From: Bursaphelenchus xylophilus
Lineage: Eukaryota; Nematoda; Chromadorea; Rhabditida; Aphelenchoididae
DNA: 64,000 bases
Reading direction: 5' to 3'
Assembly: GCA_904066235.2 (NCBI GenBank)
Contig: CAJFCV020000004.1
Location: 12,462,001-12,526,000 of the forward strand
Of the stretch, positions 22,929 through 35,724 are shown one piece after another (position 1 is the first letter of the stretch; the number at the start of each line of letters is the position of its first letter). The notes under the pieces were generated by a model. That model worked only from the letters and a program-made list of their open reading frames with translations. It ran no database searches and was not told the DNA's origin. A program made the position numbers and the translations under genes.

Positions 22929-23570
22929 AAATTTGAAATGTTTCTGTAAAAAATCATGATTGTCCGTGCGGGAGACTCTAAGAAAAAACCCTTTTTCGTC
23001 TCTCCGACTCTCCTTGTTTTCCGTGCTTTCTCGAAAAAAAGATTGTTGAATATCCGGGTTTCCCCTAAATACGATTTATTTAGTCCGTGGACAAAGTTGC
23101 TGAGGTGATTTCAGCGACATGCACTGTGAGAAAACAAATGTGCACTGTGCAATTTTTTAAAGTCGCTATTTCTCATCCGTTCCGATACGGTTTGAAGATA
23201 TCAACTTTTTGATTGATAGTTGGCATAAAAGCCCTTTTCTTACAGCGCTCGCAGTTCCGTTTATAAGCGTTTGGTTTGTTTTTTATCGGAATTCTGCTCA
23301 AAAAATTTTGGAGTTTTTTCGAATTTTGGGTTCAAAACCTATTTTTTTGTTAATAATTCAACTCTAATTTGATGTGAAACGAAAGGAGAAATTTCTTGAA
23401 ATTTACTTTTTTTGAATATTTATCGAAATTAACGCAAAAAAAACGTAGCTGAAAAATGTTCCAATTACGTATTCTGCATTTAGGCTGTTGCCGATTCGAA
23501 TGCGTAATTGTCCAATCTCAAAGTGATTCATGGGTTTTGCTAGAAAAAAACGAAAAAAAACAGACGGGTC

Positions 23571-24303
23571 AAATTTCAAGGGGATTTGGGGGTGGATTTG
23601 ATCAGAAAACGGGGCTTTTATTTTACTTTTTCCTACAAGAAAGATGAAAAAATTGTTTTTATTTTTACGTCATCTGTCGACAGACATATTGCCTTACGTA
23701 TATAATCGCAAAAATTTTTTGGAAATTTCGTAAATGATACTGTAAATTTGTGCATTGCATCACCTTTAATTTTGAGCGCTTTCCCCGTCATTTTTTGCAT
23801 CATCAATGGATCTATTGAGTTACGTCATCGAAAAAAATTTCGTCGATTTTTGACTTTTTCATATGGGTCTGTCAAAAAAATACGAACACAATGTCGCTGC
23901 GCCGATAGCGTCGCTAAAGTGCAAAGCAACTTTTTACCGCTTTCATTTTCTCGGTGACGATGACTTTCGACGCAACATTGTGTTAATTATTTTCCCGATA
24001 GACTGATAATGATAAGGTGAAAAAATATCGACAAATTTTTTTTGATGACGTAACTCAATAGATCCATCGATGACGTAAAAAATGACAAGGGAGGTGCTCA
24101 AAATTCAAGGAGATGCTATGCACAAATTTACAGTACCATTTACTTGATTTCCGAAAAATTTTTATGATTATATACGTAAGACAATATGTCGACAGATGAA
24201 GTAAAAATAAAAACAATTTTTTCGTCTTTCCTGTGGGAAAAAGTAAAATAAAAGCCCTGTTTTCTGATCAAACCCACCCCCTTGAAAAACCCTCTTGAAA
24301 TTA
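23571..24303. repeat. Foldback element whose loop is a family E MITE
   Basis: Arms 23571-23865 and 24013-24303 are inverted copies: GGGGTGGATTTGATCAGAAA against TTTCTGATCAAACCCACCCC, ACGTCATCTGTCGACAGA, and GATCTATTGAGTTACGTCAT. The spacer of about 145 bp is a diverged family E MITE. Confidence 0.8.
23866..24012. mobile_element. Family E MITE, diverged copy inside foldback loop
   Basis: The right end TTATTTTCCCGATAGACTGA matches the terminus of the copies at 30002 and 46635. The interior has ACAATGTCGCTGCGCCGATA and CATTTTCTCGGTG, typical of the family. The left end is eroded (GGGTCTGTCAAAAAAATACG). Confidence 0.65.
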
Positions 24304-24517
24304 GATTATTTAAATGCTTGTAATGCATTGTGAAAGTCTATTTACTTTTTTTAAAAGAATTTTAAACCAACTTATTTATCAAATCAATTTCAATCGCGGC
24401 ACGAGCTGGACCGATCCCATTTCCATCTCCAAACCCTCGAATATCATTTCCAGATGTCCGTTTGATGGTCTTTTCGTGGCGTAGGTCAGTGTAAACCCTC
24501 TCTGAGAACACCGAATC

Positions 24518-27500
24518 ATGACGTCCGACGAGATTGCCCAGCTGCGGGCCGAGATTGCGGACCTCACGCAGAAACTGGAAGAAGCCGATGATGCCAAGAC
24601 AAAAGCGGGCCTCTTTGGACTACAATTGGTCCAGGAAAAGGAATTCTTGGAACAACAGAAACAGGAGCTCTCCAGAGACAAGGAGACACTGCAGCAGGAA
24701 CTGGAGAGTTGCAAGGAGGTGAGATTTGGGTTTTTTTGTTGGATTTTAGGACCGATTTTGGCTTAAGATGCCGGTAGAAGGCGGCAACCTTGTTTGTGTC
24801 ATAACTGGACAGGCAATAGACCGTTTTTTGCGAATGAGACATTTTCTGCCATAGGGGTTGATACGAAATTCGAGATTTTCAATAACAACAACCATTTCTT
24901 TTAGCTCGTTTTTTTCGATTTTTTTGTCAGCTCGTGAAGCTCTTACGGCATAGCTTATTTTAAAAATTGTAGGTCCAAAAATTATGGTCTACGGGTCAGT
25001 TTGATATATGATTTACATAAAACAATCTGCTGACTGCGGAGTTATGTCTAATAGAACCTTGAGACCCTTGACTGGCAAAAAAGTCTCAACGATTTCCGAA
25101 AAGCGCGGCTTAAAAATCACCTAAACGCCTCAAAAAAGATTACTCAAAATTTGCGCCAAATCTCATCAAAATTTGAAAGCTCTGCCTCGGGGATTTGCCT
25201 TTGGATTTTACAGCAATTAGCCAAAAAAATGAAGCTTTACAGTCATATTTCTATGCGATGATAAAAGTACTATCTGCAGGCCTTGAACAAATACCGAGAT
25301 GAACACCGGAACGCCGCGATCTCCGAGCTCCACCATGAAGCCAGTTTGTACGAGGACAAAGAGAAGCTGGAAGAGGAGTTCAAAGAGTCGGTGAAGCAGT
25401 ACGAAGAGCGGATCAAAGTGTTGACGCAAGAACTCGAACGGAACAAAGTCGAAATTGAACGGCTTCAAACTTCTGAGCAGGAACAGGCCAGGCGATTAGA
25501 GGAGGTTGAAGAGCAGAGGAAGCAGTTCAAAGATGAACTCAAGGATTTGAAGGTAGGTTGAGAAAAAAGGGATTTTCTTATTTTTTTGGTACAGGTTACC
25601 ATATAGCAATCTTTTTTTAGTAAGTTTACGAGAATTTGGAAATATATTACGCTTCAAAAATCTAAAAAAAGTTAATTTTTGGATGCCTTCTTAACTTGTA
25701 GTGTACCTCAAGAACACTTTTCGATTTTCTTAAAATTTTGCAGACATACGTTATATAGTCCGCAGTTCAATCGCTGAAAATTTTAGCTTCCGCTTTGCCT
25801 TCGAAGCGGAGATATTGACAGTTCTTTTTCTTAGAGAGCAATCAAGATGAGGAGAGTCGGTTAGATAAAAAACGCTTTTGTCTCGTATCATTGCGAATTT
25901 TGGTCGTAAAAAAAAAGATTTGTTGGGGAGCTAATGTGCTACAAGTTTGTAATAAGACACCTATGTTTTTATTAATAATGGCAAATTTGCTGATTTTAAG
26001 TCATCTTCCAGCTGAAAATTTCCATTTATTTTTAGGACCGCGAACAAAAGCTGGTCAACGAAAACAACGACCTTGAAGAGGAGAATGTGAACTTGCAAAA
26101 GCAAGTGTCCAACCTCAAATCCGGCCAGATTGAGTACGAAAACTTGAAGGTGGATTTCACTCGTGTCCTTGAGGAGAACGAACATCTCCGGAATCAGGAC
26201 GATGAGAACCGCCGCTTCCAGGAGATGTACGAAAAACAGATTGAGGAGTCGTTGGAGCAGGCCAAACATGAGCGAGAGTTGCGGCATTCCGTGCAGAAGG
26301 AGCTGGAACACATGAAAAATCAGGAGCAAATGTCCAACCTGAACAGTCTTTACATGAGCTTCAGCGCCGCCAAAGCCGACAACGACGAGGAGAGAGTGAA
26401 TGAGCTGGAGCGCTCGATGATTGCGGATGCTCCGTTGGATAGTATCAAGCTGGAAAAGGGGACCGATTTGTTCTCGGAACTTCATGGGTCGGAGATTGCA
26501 AAGTTGCAGGAAGAGAATGACAATCTAAATAAACAGCTGGAGGACTTCAAGGAAAATGTGGGAAGAGCGTTGTCGCCATTGTTGCAAAAACTCCAACTGG
26601 CTGGATTGACTGGTGGGTTTTTGTCGGGAAATTTTGAAATTTGTTATACAAAGGGAGGACCTTTTGCGACGCTCAGATTTACTTTAAATTTTGCTGACAT
26701 TTCTGGCATAGGTCACATGTAAATTCCTGAAAATTTTGGCTTGCGCTTTGCAAGGGCTGCCGAGATATTCAACAATCCTTGAAGCCGAGAGAGTACATGA
26801 AACGCGGAGAGCGGTCACAGAGAAAAACACTTTTTGGCCATAATTATGCCAGTTTCATGCGGAAAAAATTGATTTTTGGTGGAAACATTACTCTCTGCAG
26901 TAGAAATAGACATAGAACTTTTCATGCCAAAATTTGCAAAAAACTGTCATAACTTTTCCAACTTTTGACTAGAAAATGTCGGTTGTTTCTGCAAAGCACG
27001 AGCTAGAAGTCTCGCATATATCTCAGAGAAAATTATTCTAAATTTGTGCCCAGTGTCATCAAAATCCAATCGTCACACTTGGGTACCTCCTATTACATTT
27101 TTTATGGTCGCTAATATCTTAAAGTCGAATGTAAACAATACGATTTCTATTCAGACTCCAGCGACATCGTCAAACTAAAGGATATCATCCACGATGCCGT
27201 CGCCAAATTGGACGACAAATTCAAATCCGGCACGCCCGACAAGGCGACCGAGCGCAAGGTCGAGCAACTCAAATCCGACCTGCGCAGTGTGATTCTGGCC
27301 CTGGGAACGAAGCATGCGCAGCTGGCCGCCGCGCAAGACCGCTTCCTGCATCTCGGTGAGCACGTTGCCCAGTTGTACGGTGAGATCGCCGCGAACGGCG
27401 GGGAGGACGAGGAACGGCAGAGGAAAGTGACCGCCATTCAACAAACCATCCGCAACTTGGCTAAGAAAAATGCCGAAGTGGACGAGAACGAGGACAGTGG

Positions 27501-28701
27501 AGTGGAGACGCCGGAGAGCGAACGGGACACAAAATCACCCAAAACTTTGCCGTCGGTCAACGTCTCCAGGACGTTGATCTCGCAGAAGTTGGCACAAGAA
27601 GTGTCGAGCAAGTTGCAGTCGGGCGTCACGTTGAACGAGCTCCTCAACGAAGCGGATCGGCGCGAGAAATTGGCGGAAGAGCAGGAGGATTTGGTCCAGA
27701 GTTTCGACGCCTTCCAAGAAGTCATGAAAGTCCTGCGACAGGCCACCGAAAACGTGGTCCAAAGCAAAATGGCCATGGAGGACAAGGATAAGGCCGAGTT
27801 GTGTCAGCAGATCAGTAAGCTGAAGTCATTGCTGAACGTGAAACGCGAGCAAGTCAGCTCGTTGCGAACCGTTCTTCGGTCCAACAAATCGGTGAATGAA
27901 AATGCCCTCCAGTCGTTGAAGTCCAAGTTCGACACGGAGAAGAAGATCAAGGATGAGACCATTGCTCAGCTGCGCAAGGAGTTGAAGCAGTTCAAGGAGG
28001 ACGCGGCAACATTCGCCTCAAATCGCGCAATGCATACGGCGAGGAATGAGGAGTTGCAGGCGCAGGTAAGAGGGCTTGTATTCTTAACAAAAAAAACAGC
28101 TCAAGTTTTTTGATTTCGATACAATGGGGGACCTGATCCAGTGGCAAAAAACGTACCATTTTGCACCCGGGGAGTATCAAAAAAATATAGAAAAATACCT
28201 CTCTCTCCAACTGAAAAAAACTCCGATTTCAAAAGCGCGCCCGCTCTTTTTGAGGGTCCTTTCAAACGAAGTTTTTCCACTTGGAGAGGTAAGAATTTTG
28301 ATCCATTTTTTGATACTTCCCGGATGCAAAATGGTACGTTTTTTGCCGCTGGATTAGGTCCGTCACTGTAGCTTTGATGCCGTTATCGAAAGGGAAAACC
28401 CTCAAAAGATTTATTGATAATTTCCCTCATTTTTCAGAACGAACAACTCCGCAAGAAGTTGGATCATGTGGAAGAAGAGAAGAAGACCCTCAATCAACTT
28501 CTGCGAATGTCAATTCAGCAAAAACTCAGTGCAACGCAGCGTCTGGAAGAGTTGGAGATTGACCGAGAGCGTTCCACCTTCAAGCGCCCAATCCGTCAAC
28601 CACAGGGCCCTCCGCAACCGCAACGCGAAGTCCGCGCTGTTCGCTATCCGGCTGGCGGTCAGGCCAACAACAATCAGACCTCGCCGCGGGGATCCAAGTA
28701 G
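24518..28701 (+). CDS. bicd-1: Bicaudal-D (BICD) dynein cargo adaptor
   Basis: Five exons (24518-24718, 25280-25552, 26036-26612, 27155-28065, 28438-28701) give 741 residues in frame. It is almost entirely coiled coil: heptad-rich Glu/Lys/Gln/Leu from residue 5 to about 280, and again about 355-690. The N-terminal A-G-L-F-G-L-Q-L-V-Q-E-K-E segment corresponds to the conserved dynein-light-intermediate-chain-binding box. The C-terminal D-A-A-T-F-A-S-N-R-A-M and E-K-K-T-L-N-Q-L-L-R-M-S-I-Q-Q-K stretches are the signature of the cargo (RAB6 or Egalitarian) binding domain. After it comes a Pro/Gln/Arg-rich unstructured tail. The family links cargo to dynein-dynactin; in C. elegans it acts in dendrite branching and nuclear migration. 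Introns 2, 3 and 4 contain repeats of families F, F and A. Confidence 0.93.
25690..25862. repeat. Family F fragment in BICD intron 2
   Basis: Contains degenerate left-half landmarks: ACCTCAAGAACAC, AAAATTTTGCAGACATACG, GAAAATTTTAGCTTCCGCTTTG and GGAGATATT. Neither terminus is intact. Confidence 0.5.
26650..27085. repeat. Family F MITE in BICD intron 3
   Basis: Nearly full length. The left end GGGAGGACCTTTTGCGACGC and right end CAATCGTCACACTTGGGTAC are recognisable, with both GCTTGCGCTTTGCAA and AAGCACGAGCTAGAAG halves present. It is intronic and in no reading frame. Confidence 0.75.
28122..28368. mobile_element. Family A MITE, copy 3, in BICD intron 4
   Basis: 247 bp with TA on both sides. 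The left end CAATGGGGGACCTGATCCAG pairs with CTGGATTAGGTCCGTCACTG. The interior matches the copies at 987 and 2207. Confidence 0.85.
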
Positions 28702-29253
28702 TGCCGGGTGGGTCTGAACGTTAATTGGGGATGTAAATCTCAAGTTTGATTCGAGAAAAATCCCATTCTTTGCCCTCCATTCTTTTGAGTTGTATGCCCA
28801 TGCGGTTAATCCTGGGAAATTCAAACTTCAAGTGGCCTTATCGTCAATCTCAACGGGTCTTTTTCGTCCTTATCAACAGACTTTTTTTTATTATTAGTCA
28901 TTTCCGACGGTTCCATAGCCTATTTGAAACTTAACTTACTGTTAGTGAAATTTATTTTGCCAAAAAATGCGATCAGTATTCAAGAATTTGATTGAGAGAC
29001 CGGTCAATTTTGGGGAAACTATAGCGACCACCATCGCTATGATTTTCGTTTTTGTCAGCAAAACCTACTATAATATAATATATCTCTTCCGTCGCCCATT
29101 GTTTCATCGGTTTAAATTTTTATTAATAAAAAGATTTCTGAAACAAGTCAAGGTTACCCGTACAATCTTTGCATTACTGTGAGTCGGAGGCTGAGAACAA
29201 TCTTTGGTGGGAGAGAGAGAGAGAGAGCGCGCGAAGGCGGCGAGGAGATACGT
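28702..29253. other. Spacer between tail-to-tail BICD and GPCR genes
   Basis: Holds the 3' UTRs of the two convergent genes, an AATAAA at about 29125 for BICD, and a short GA dinucleotide run at 29209-29226. Nothing else is recognised. Confidence 0.5.
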
Positions 29254-32200
29254 CTATAACGGGACCGGTGAACATTGGCCCGACTTCTGCGTCAACGAAG
29301 TGGAATAGACAATGTTGTGGGCATTGGAGTGACGGGGATGCAGATGGGACGCCCGCGAGTCACTCATAAACACGCTCTCGTACTCCTCTCTCTTCACTTT
29401 GACCCACGGCAGCCAGCGGAAGGCGTAGCGAAAGCCCAGACGAAATCTGAAAATTTCATAATGTCAGAGATACGTGGTATTGTTGGTCAGTGCGGGGAAA
29501 ACATGACTTCGGAAATTTCGACCTCAGAATACCCAAAGAAACCGCACCCCTAGCCCGGATGATTACAAAACGATCAAGAAAGAGGTACCCGAAGTGCGAC
29601 GCTCAGATTCTCTTCAAATTTTGCACACAGTTTCGACATGTGCCATATATAAATTCTTGAGAATTTTAGCTTGCGCTTTTTGAGACAACCGAGATATTCA
29701 GCGATCTTGCTAACAAAACCTTTTATGCGAAAATTTGCAAAAAGTTGTCACATTTTTCCCAATTTTCGACATAAAAATCTCGTTCGTTCTGTAAAGCGCG
29801 AGCTAGGAATCTCGCAGGTCTGAGAAAAAATTATTTAAATATCAGCTTTGTATCAAGCTTCATCAAGTTCTGAGCATAGCACTTGGAGTAATTTCTCTGG
29901 CAGTACAAAGTAAATAAACACCCGGCTTTTTATTTTACCAAAAATTTCGGACCGATGACTACAAGCGAAAATACCGGCTAAATTTCTCTATGGGTCAGTT
30001 ATATCAGTCTGTCGGGAAAATAATGAGCTCTGTCGCGGAAAAATTTCATAGCCACCGAGAAAATGAATTGTGTCGCGGCAAAGTTAAATTGCTTTCCACT
30101 TCAGTGACGTGGATCGGCGCAGCGATATTGCTCATAATTTTCCCGACAGATCGATACCGCGTTCAAGGTAGATCAACCTGGCCTACCGTTCGTTCATAAA
30201 GTAATAGATGATCGGGTTCAACGCGCACGATGACATTCCCAAAAAATAAATATTCAAGTAGACATATAACGTTGCTTGGAAGCTGAGGACCGTCTCCAAC
30301 TCCTGCGTTAGGAACAAAAAGTAGACGTTGTAAGGCAACCACATGAGTACGAACGTAACCACCACTAAGGCCAACATATTTGCGGCTTTACGCTTGGTCC
30401 GCACACTCTCCGCGTTGCGCGTGTCGCCGATGGTGGTGTTTTGTCGAAGCACGTAGACCACGCGACCGTACGTAAAGCTGAGGATCAGGAGTGGGATGAC
30501 GTATTGCATCACAATTATTGAGTGGTTGTAGCTGAAAGTAATTTAATTCAAAGGGTTAAAGTCAGTTGGTGATTGATGAGAAATCGGCGCTTGGATTTGG
30601 GGAAGTTTTGCCCAGGCCAGAGTAACATTGTCTACGGAACAAGGGAGGTTTAATAGCCCGATTTTTACAGATACAACCAAGATTTTTGGGTGAGAAAGAT
30701 GCAAGCAACTGGATGCATATTTGGAGAATTGTTAGGATAAAAAATTAACATTCTGTTAGAAGCAATCAACACTTTTTTGAGAATCACAAGGTTTTGTGCA
30801 AAAGATACGACAAATCCCAGTGTCTTCTCTAACGCATAGCAAAGTTCCTTTTCTATTTTTTTTATCATAGAGGGTAAGGTTCCTACAAAGACTTAATAAT
30901 CAACGAAACTAGGGAAGATACGGCCATAAGGAAGTTTTTTCGCTGCCCGCCCTCCGTGTTTTGTATAAGGCGCTAGCTGATTTTCAGACTTGAGACAGGC
31001 TTTTTGAAGGAGATAAAAGAATACATGCAACGCCTTGAGCACTACCATAAGATCGATTATGTCATAAGCCCATAGAAAAACGAAAAACTTGACAAAGCCT
31101 TATCTCATTCCTCCAAAGGCAACGACCTACAGATTGAACAGCTTGCTCGTTTTGACATCTCCATCCGGAAACTTGTCCGCCAAGCACAGACTGTCCTTTA
31201 TTACCGTCTTGTCGTAATCGTTCAAGAAAATATGGTACTCCATTTTGCTGAAGAGGAACGCGGGCATGCCGAAGAGAAAGGCCAAACACCAGATCCCGCA
31301 AATTATCGTCAACGTCGCCTTCTTGCCAGGCCTCCGTTTCAGCGGATAGACGATCGCCATGTAGCGATCAATCGACATGACAATCATGCTGAACACCGAC
31401 GCGCAGATTGGCGTTATCGCCATCAAGTTGTTGAACGCGCAATACCAATCGGGGAAGAACCAGTTGTAGTAGAGGTTGTAGACGCTTGAGAAGCCGGTAT
31501 TAAGGATTGTGATCGTTAAGTCGGAGATGGCAAGATTGAAAAGGTAGTAGTTGGTGACTGTTCGCATTCGCTCATGTCGAAGGACGATCCTGAAAATGAA
31601 GGGAGGATGAGATTGCAAGAGGCCTATGAGTATGGTGGTTCAGATGCAAAGCGAGGGCTGCAGAAGCCCGGAAAATTGAGCTTACTACAGCGTACAGCAA
31701 AAAGAAAAAATTGCAGCACAACAAAATGGAAAAACGGTGTAAAATTTTGTTGTAACGACACCAGGGGGCATCTTGCCAACTTTGAACTAAAATGGACTTT
31801 TAACTATCCCTTTTTTATACCGAAAAAGCGCCCCAACTTTTCGGGTCAGCGATAGTTCCGGTCAACATAAAATCGATCGATACGAGGCGTAGGACAGCCG
31901 ACAATATACAAAAAAAACATTGTATGAGGTTAATCGAAGGCCCGAAAAATGTTTTTTGAAACTATATATCGTCGATCCGAACTGTCGTTCCCAAATAGTC
32001 GTAGCTCCAAAAAATCGGCCTTTCCACCTCGTTAAAAAAAAGTTTTGCTCGCAGCACATAAACTCACCACGCAACAGTCAAATTGCCCCCGACCGACGCC
32101 AGCACCAAGAAACTGAAGATGAACATGTAGAAGACCTGCACGATGAACTCGTGCTTAATCGGGAAGTCCGAACACTCCGCGTACACCTTCACATCACTCA

Positions 32201-32342
32201 ACACGTTGAAGAAACGGCTGTGCAAGCTGATCTCCTGACACGAGCAGTTCTTTTGCATTAGTTCTAGCAGTTTGTCGAGGTCCAATTCCGGGCCCATGTC
32301 ACACGGATGGCCATCATTGTAGATTTTGACAGTACCAGCCAT
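29254..32342 (-). CDS. Tachykinin/neurokinin-type neuropeptide GPCR
   Basis: Four exons (32068-32342, 31131-31589, 30187-30531, 29254-29446) close to 423 residues. It is a class A rhodopsin-like receptor: extracellular N-terminus, TM1 about 66-92 with G-N-L, TM2 N-L-A-I-S-D-L, Cys142 before TM3 and Cys227 in the second loop for the usual disulfide, D-R-Y at 166-168, W-L-P at 309-311 in TM6 and N-P-I-I-Y at 350-354 in TM7. The phrases R-M-R-T-V-T-N-Y-Y-L-F-N-L and M-N-E-R-F-R-L-G-F are those of tachykinin receptors and place it with TKR/NKR-like receptors, expected to couple to Gq. The cytosolic tail is 60 residues, Ser-rich. The last intron contains one family F and one family E MITE. Which nematode TKR it corresponds to cannot be decided here. 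Confidence 0.92.
29577..29905. repeat. Family F MITE in last intron of the GPCR gene
   Basis: The left end GGTACCCGAAGTGCGACGCT and right end AGCACTTGGAGTAATTTCTC are recognisable. The core is shortened compared with the 449-bp copies. Confidence 0.7.
30002..30156. mobile_element. Family E MITE, copy in last GPCR intron
   Basis: 155 bp. The left end TATCAGTCTGTCGGGAAAAT and the right end ATTTTCCCGACAGATCGATA are inverted repeats. The interior AAAATGAATTGTGTCGCGGC is shared with the copy at 46635. It ends 30 bp from the splice donor of exon 3. Confidence 0.85.
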
Positions 32343-34197
32343 TTTTAGGCTGGACCATTCATAAAATAGATGCTAATGGAGCGGCACTATTTTCAAACGA
32401 CAAATGCGGCTGGATTTTTTTGAAAATGTGCCAAAATGACGTCAGAATCTTGCCTGAAATTTATTTTTGTAATTTTTGAGTAAAATATAGTGCAGACAAA
32501 AAGCGGAAGGTAAATAAAATCCATTAAAAAAAGCATTGGACCTGGATTTAAGAAACGTTAGGCAACATGTTGAAGATGACTAATTGTTATGGAACATGCG
32601 GAAATTTGTGATTAATCTGAGACTATTGGACTTATAAATCGCAAAAAAAAGGTTAGGCATGCTTATAGACAACGTAGGCAGTTAAAACAAAGGAATCGTT
32701 GGAAATAACGTAAAATTATAGTCGGTATGAGCAGGAAAGTTCTAGAGGCGAGACCTGCAGAGTTTATACGTCAATCTTGCTTACACAAGCTGTAAAAGCC
32801 AAAAATTCATAAAAATCTTAACTTTCGCTTTTCAACGATAGTCGGGATTTTAATGTAAGTTTTAGGGTCGACAGAAGTTTGGGTTGACACAAAAAATGGC
32901 GGAGAACCAAGAAACAATTATAGGAGCTGCCTAACAAGGTGTATACTACAGTAAGTGCTGCTCAATTCTCCCTAGAACACAGATTTGACGGATAGAGGCA
33001 AAACGGAAACTGAAGGCTCAATCGCGATGATTTTTTCATTTTTCAAAAAAATCCGAATAAGTTTTTTTACAGACTAGTTTGCCTCTATATATAGTCGAAA
33101 TAGAATCAACAGAAGCTTGAACCAAACTTCAAACTTTGGGCATATTTCTTGGAAAAATTAACAAAATTCCGGTGTGCCATCCCACTCAGAATAAATAAGC
33201 GCTCCAAAAAAGAGACAAAAATAATTTCAAGACGCTTGAATTCTCGCGCCTGAAAAAACAATCCATCAAGTTGTAAATTCTGGGTAACAATATCTCCCAA
33301 AGACTAGTTAAGGTTCAACCTATTGTTAGGGGTTACCGGAAGCCAGAAAAGAGGAGCTCTCAGGTGTGAGATTGTAAACAGGAAAAAATTTATTTGGAGA
33401 CCTTTTGGAGATTTATGAATGGATTTTTACAGCTTTGTAGAGGTCGGCTTCGGGGTTTACAAAATCATATTACTAACGGTATAGAAGAAGGGTCGCGGGA
33501 AAATTCAATTTTTTTTGTTATGATGACCGCGCGTAGGGTCAAGTTTGCCCAGACACGCGTTTCGGCGAACGTCGCAGCTCTACCACTTTACGCGCAGCCC
33601 ACATTTACCGATTACAATTACTATACCGTAATCTAGGTACTATGATCGAAATTTGGGGTCATCCACCGCTTACAAAGTTATGCGAGTTTGTTTTCAAAAC
33701 ATGATTCCTGAACGTTTAAAAATTCGTAGTTACTTTATGATGACTATTCAAGCCACTTATACACCTGGAAACTTAAATCGAAATATCTAGCTGTCAAAAT
33801 CCATCCTGTTCCAAGCAAATGTTGCGTGTAAAGATGCCCGCAGATTCTCAATGGTTATTTTAGCAGCCCACAAAGTGGTTGCCCGCAAGTGTGGAACCGC
33901 CGTTTCGACCTGGTCCAATTTTCTGTCCTGCAACGTGCGAACCCCAATACAAAAAACCTTGTTGTGTACGGTACAGTCAAAAGAATTATTCGCATCTTGC
34001 AAAGCTCTTGTTTATTGGGGGAAAAAATTGCTATGACCGAAAAAATTTGAATCTACCCGGAACCTTTCTTATATTCACAAAAACAAATCCTCCAAACCGT
34101 AAAGTTCTAAAGTTCTTCTCTGCTTGCCAATTCCCAAAGAACAATATATATATAGTTCAACTCAAAAATTGATTTGTTTTCCCGTCTATAGTTCAGA

Positions 34198-34590
34198 CGT
34201 TAACAGGGGAAGTACTGCAAGTGCGATGCTGGGATTTTTGATGGGCAAGACTTGGGGAACGTTTTGCCCAGCAAAAAACCCTGTAAAAGCTATGCGAAAC
34301 CCCCAGATCGCGCTTTGCAGAAATCTCCCGAGGGTTTAAAATCAAAAGTTGGCAAAAATATGACACCTTTCCATATGTGTCTAATAAAAAATAATTTATT
34401 TATACACGAAACTACCAAAGAGAAGACGCTCAGATTTTAATGAAACTTGGAAAAAATTAGGTTTTTTTAAGATACATATACGAGATATGCAGTTAACAAT
34501 TTCAGCCTGCCTACTCCCGCAATGAGAAATCTTTCTACTGTAAAAATTATTCTTCCTGCGCAAAATTTCCAAAAATTTGGCCATTATTTC
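34198..34590. repeat. Two family F fragments
   Basis: The first starts with the full terminus CAGGGGAAGTACTGCAAGTG after TAA. A second begins near 34423 with AAGACGCTCAGATTTTAATG. Both lack most of the element. Confidence 0.55.
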
Positions 34591-35275
34591 AGCCTATAAT
34601 ACACGATAATATATACCATATCTTCCGTAAGAGCAAACAGCCCAAGAAAACGCGGTAAAAAGCCGGTTTTGTAAGACGACAGCAATGTAAAAACAACGTG
34701 CAGCATTTCAAAGCTCGCCAATTCAAAGTCCAGATGTTAAATCACTGTTCAGTTAGTGGAAGCAAAGGCCGGGGCCAGTGATTCAAAACATCGAAAAATG
34801 CGCTGAATAAGAAACCTTTTGGGGGAAAAGGCAATGCTCCTTTGGAATTAAGGACTCTCCGAAATTTGCATCGCAAAAACAAAAACTGATTTTTGCGTTT
34901 TGATCCGGATATTGTAGGGACTTAAGTGGTCGAAAAACCTTGATGAGAAGTCCGATATTTTCGCTCCCCTAATGTTTTGGACATAAAATCGCTCAATATT
35001 TCGACGGCAGAAGGTTCTGAAAGGAATGGCAAAATCTGAGAAAACAACACTCGACAATATTGCAAGATTACATTAAGAAAACAAAACAATGTCTGGTCTG
35101 CCTCCAAAAAAAACAAAATAGAAAGGATTCCAAGAGATTGGCAACAAAAAAAAAATCCGTATAGGACGTCTTTCACAGAATGAAAATTTCCATACTCAAT
35201 GAACTAACTAGACAAGAACTTTTAGCCTGGCCGGGTTTGGAAATTTTGGGTCGGCCCGGATTACGGCCATGCTTA

Positions 35276-35724
35276 CAGGGGAAGTACTCCACGTGCGACG
35301 CTCAGATTTTGATGAAACCTGGCACAAATTTCGAATAATTTTTTCTAAGATATATGCGTGAATCCTAGCTCGCGCTTTGCAGAAACAACTGAGATTTTTG
35401 GATCGAAAGTCGGCGAAAATTTTGGACTTTTTACCGAATTTCGGCACGAAAAGTTTCGTGCCTATTTCAACCGTAAAGGATAATGTTTATGCAAAAAACC
35501 AAATTTTTCCGCACGAAACTGCCAAAGTTATGGCCAAAAAGCGTTCTTCTCTCTGACCGCTCTCCACGTTTAGCGTGCTCTCTCGGCGGCAAAAATCGTT
35601 CGATATCTCGGCGGCGCCCGCAAAGCGCGAGCTAAAACTTTCAAGAATTGATATTTAGTCCATACCCGACGTATGTGCAAAATTTAAAGAAAATCTGAGC
35701 GTCGCACTTGGAGTACTTCCCCTG
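35276..35724. mobile_element. Family F MITE, complete, TTA target duplication
   Basis: 449 bp. It starts CAGGGGAAGTACTCCACGTG and ends with the inverted partner GTCGCACTTGGAGTACTTCC then CCTG. TTA is duplicated at 35273-35275 and 35725-35727. The two halves are inverted relatives (TAGCTCGCGCTTTGCAG against CAAAGCGCGAGCTAAAA), so the whole folds into one hairpin. The 3-bp TWA duplication and the small non-coding size fit a Tourist-like (PIF/Harbinger) MITE. Confidence 0.85.

Larger units (their letters stand above)
20447..24517. other. Intergenic region between UFSP2 and BICD genes
   Basis: No gene seen. It holds a region of repeated GCACTGTGC or GCACAGTGC palindromes (21150-21410 and 22680-22890), a family D hairpin (22612-22928), a pyrimidine-rich stretch at 21660-21840, and a foldback element with a nested family E copy (23571-24303). 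The last 200 bp before 24518 should include the BICD promoter or trans-splice site. Confidence 0.55.

Noticed and set aside
25217..27785. Long antisense ORFs across the BICD exons
   Set aside because: Shadows created by the codon bias of the coiled-coil coding strand.
33787..34002. Minus-strand ORF of protein-like composition, considered as a transposase tail
   Set aside because: I could not match it to any catalytic or terminal motif; insufficient to annotate.
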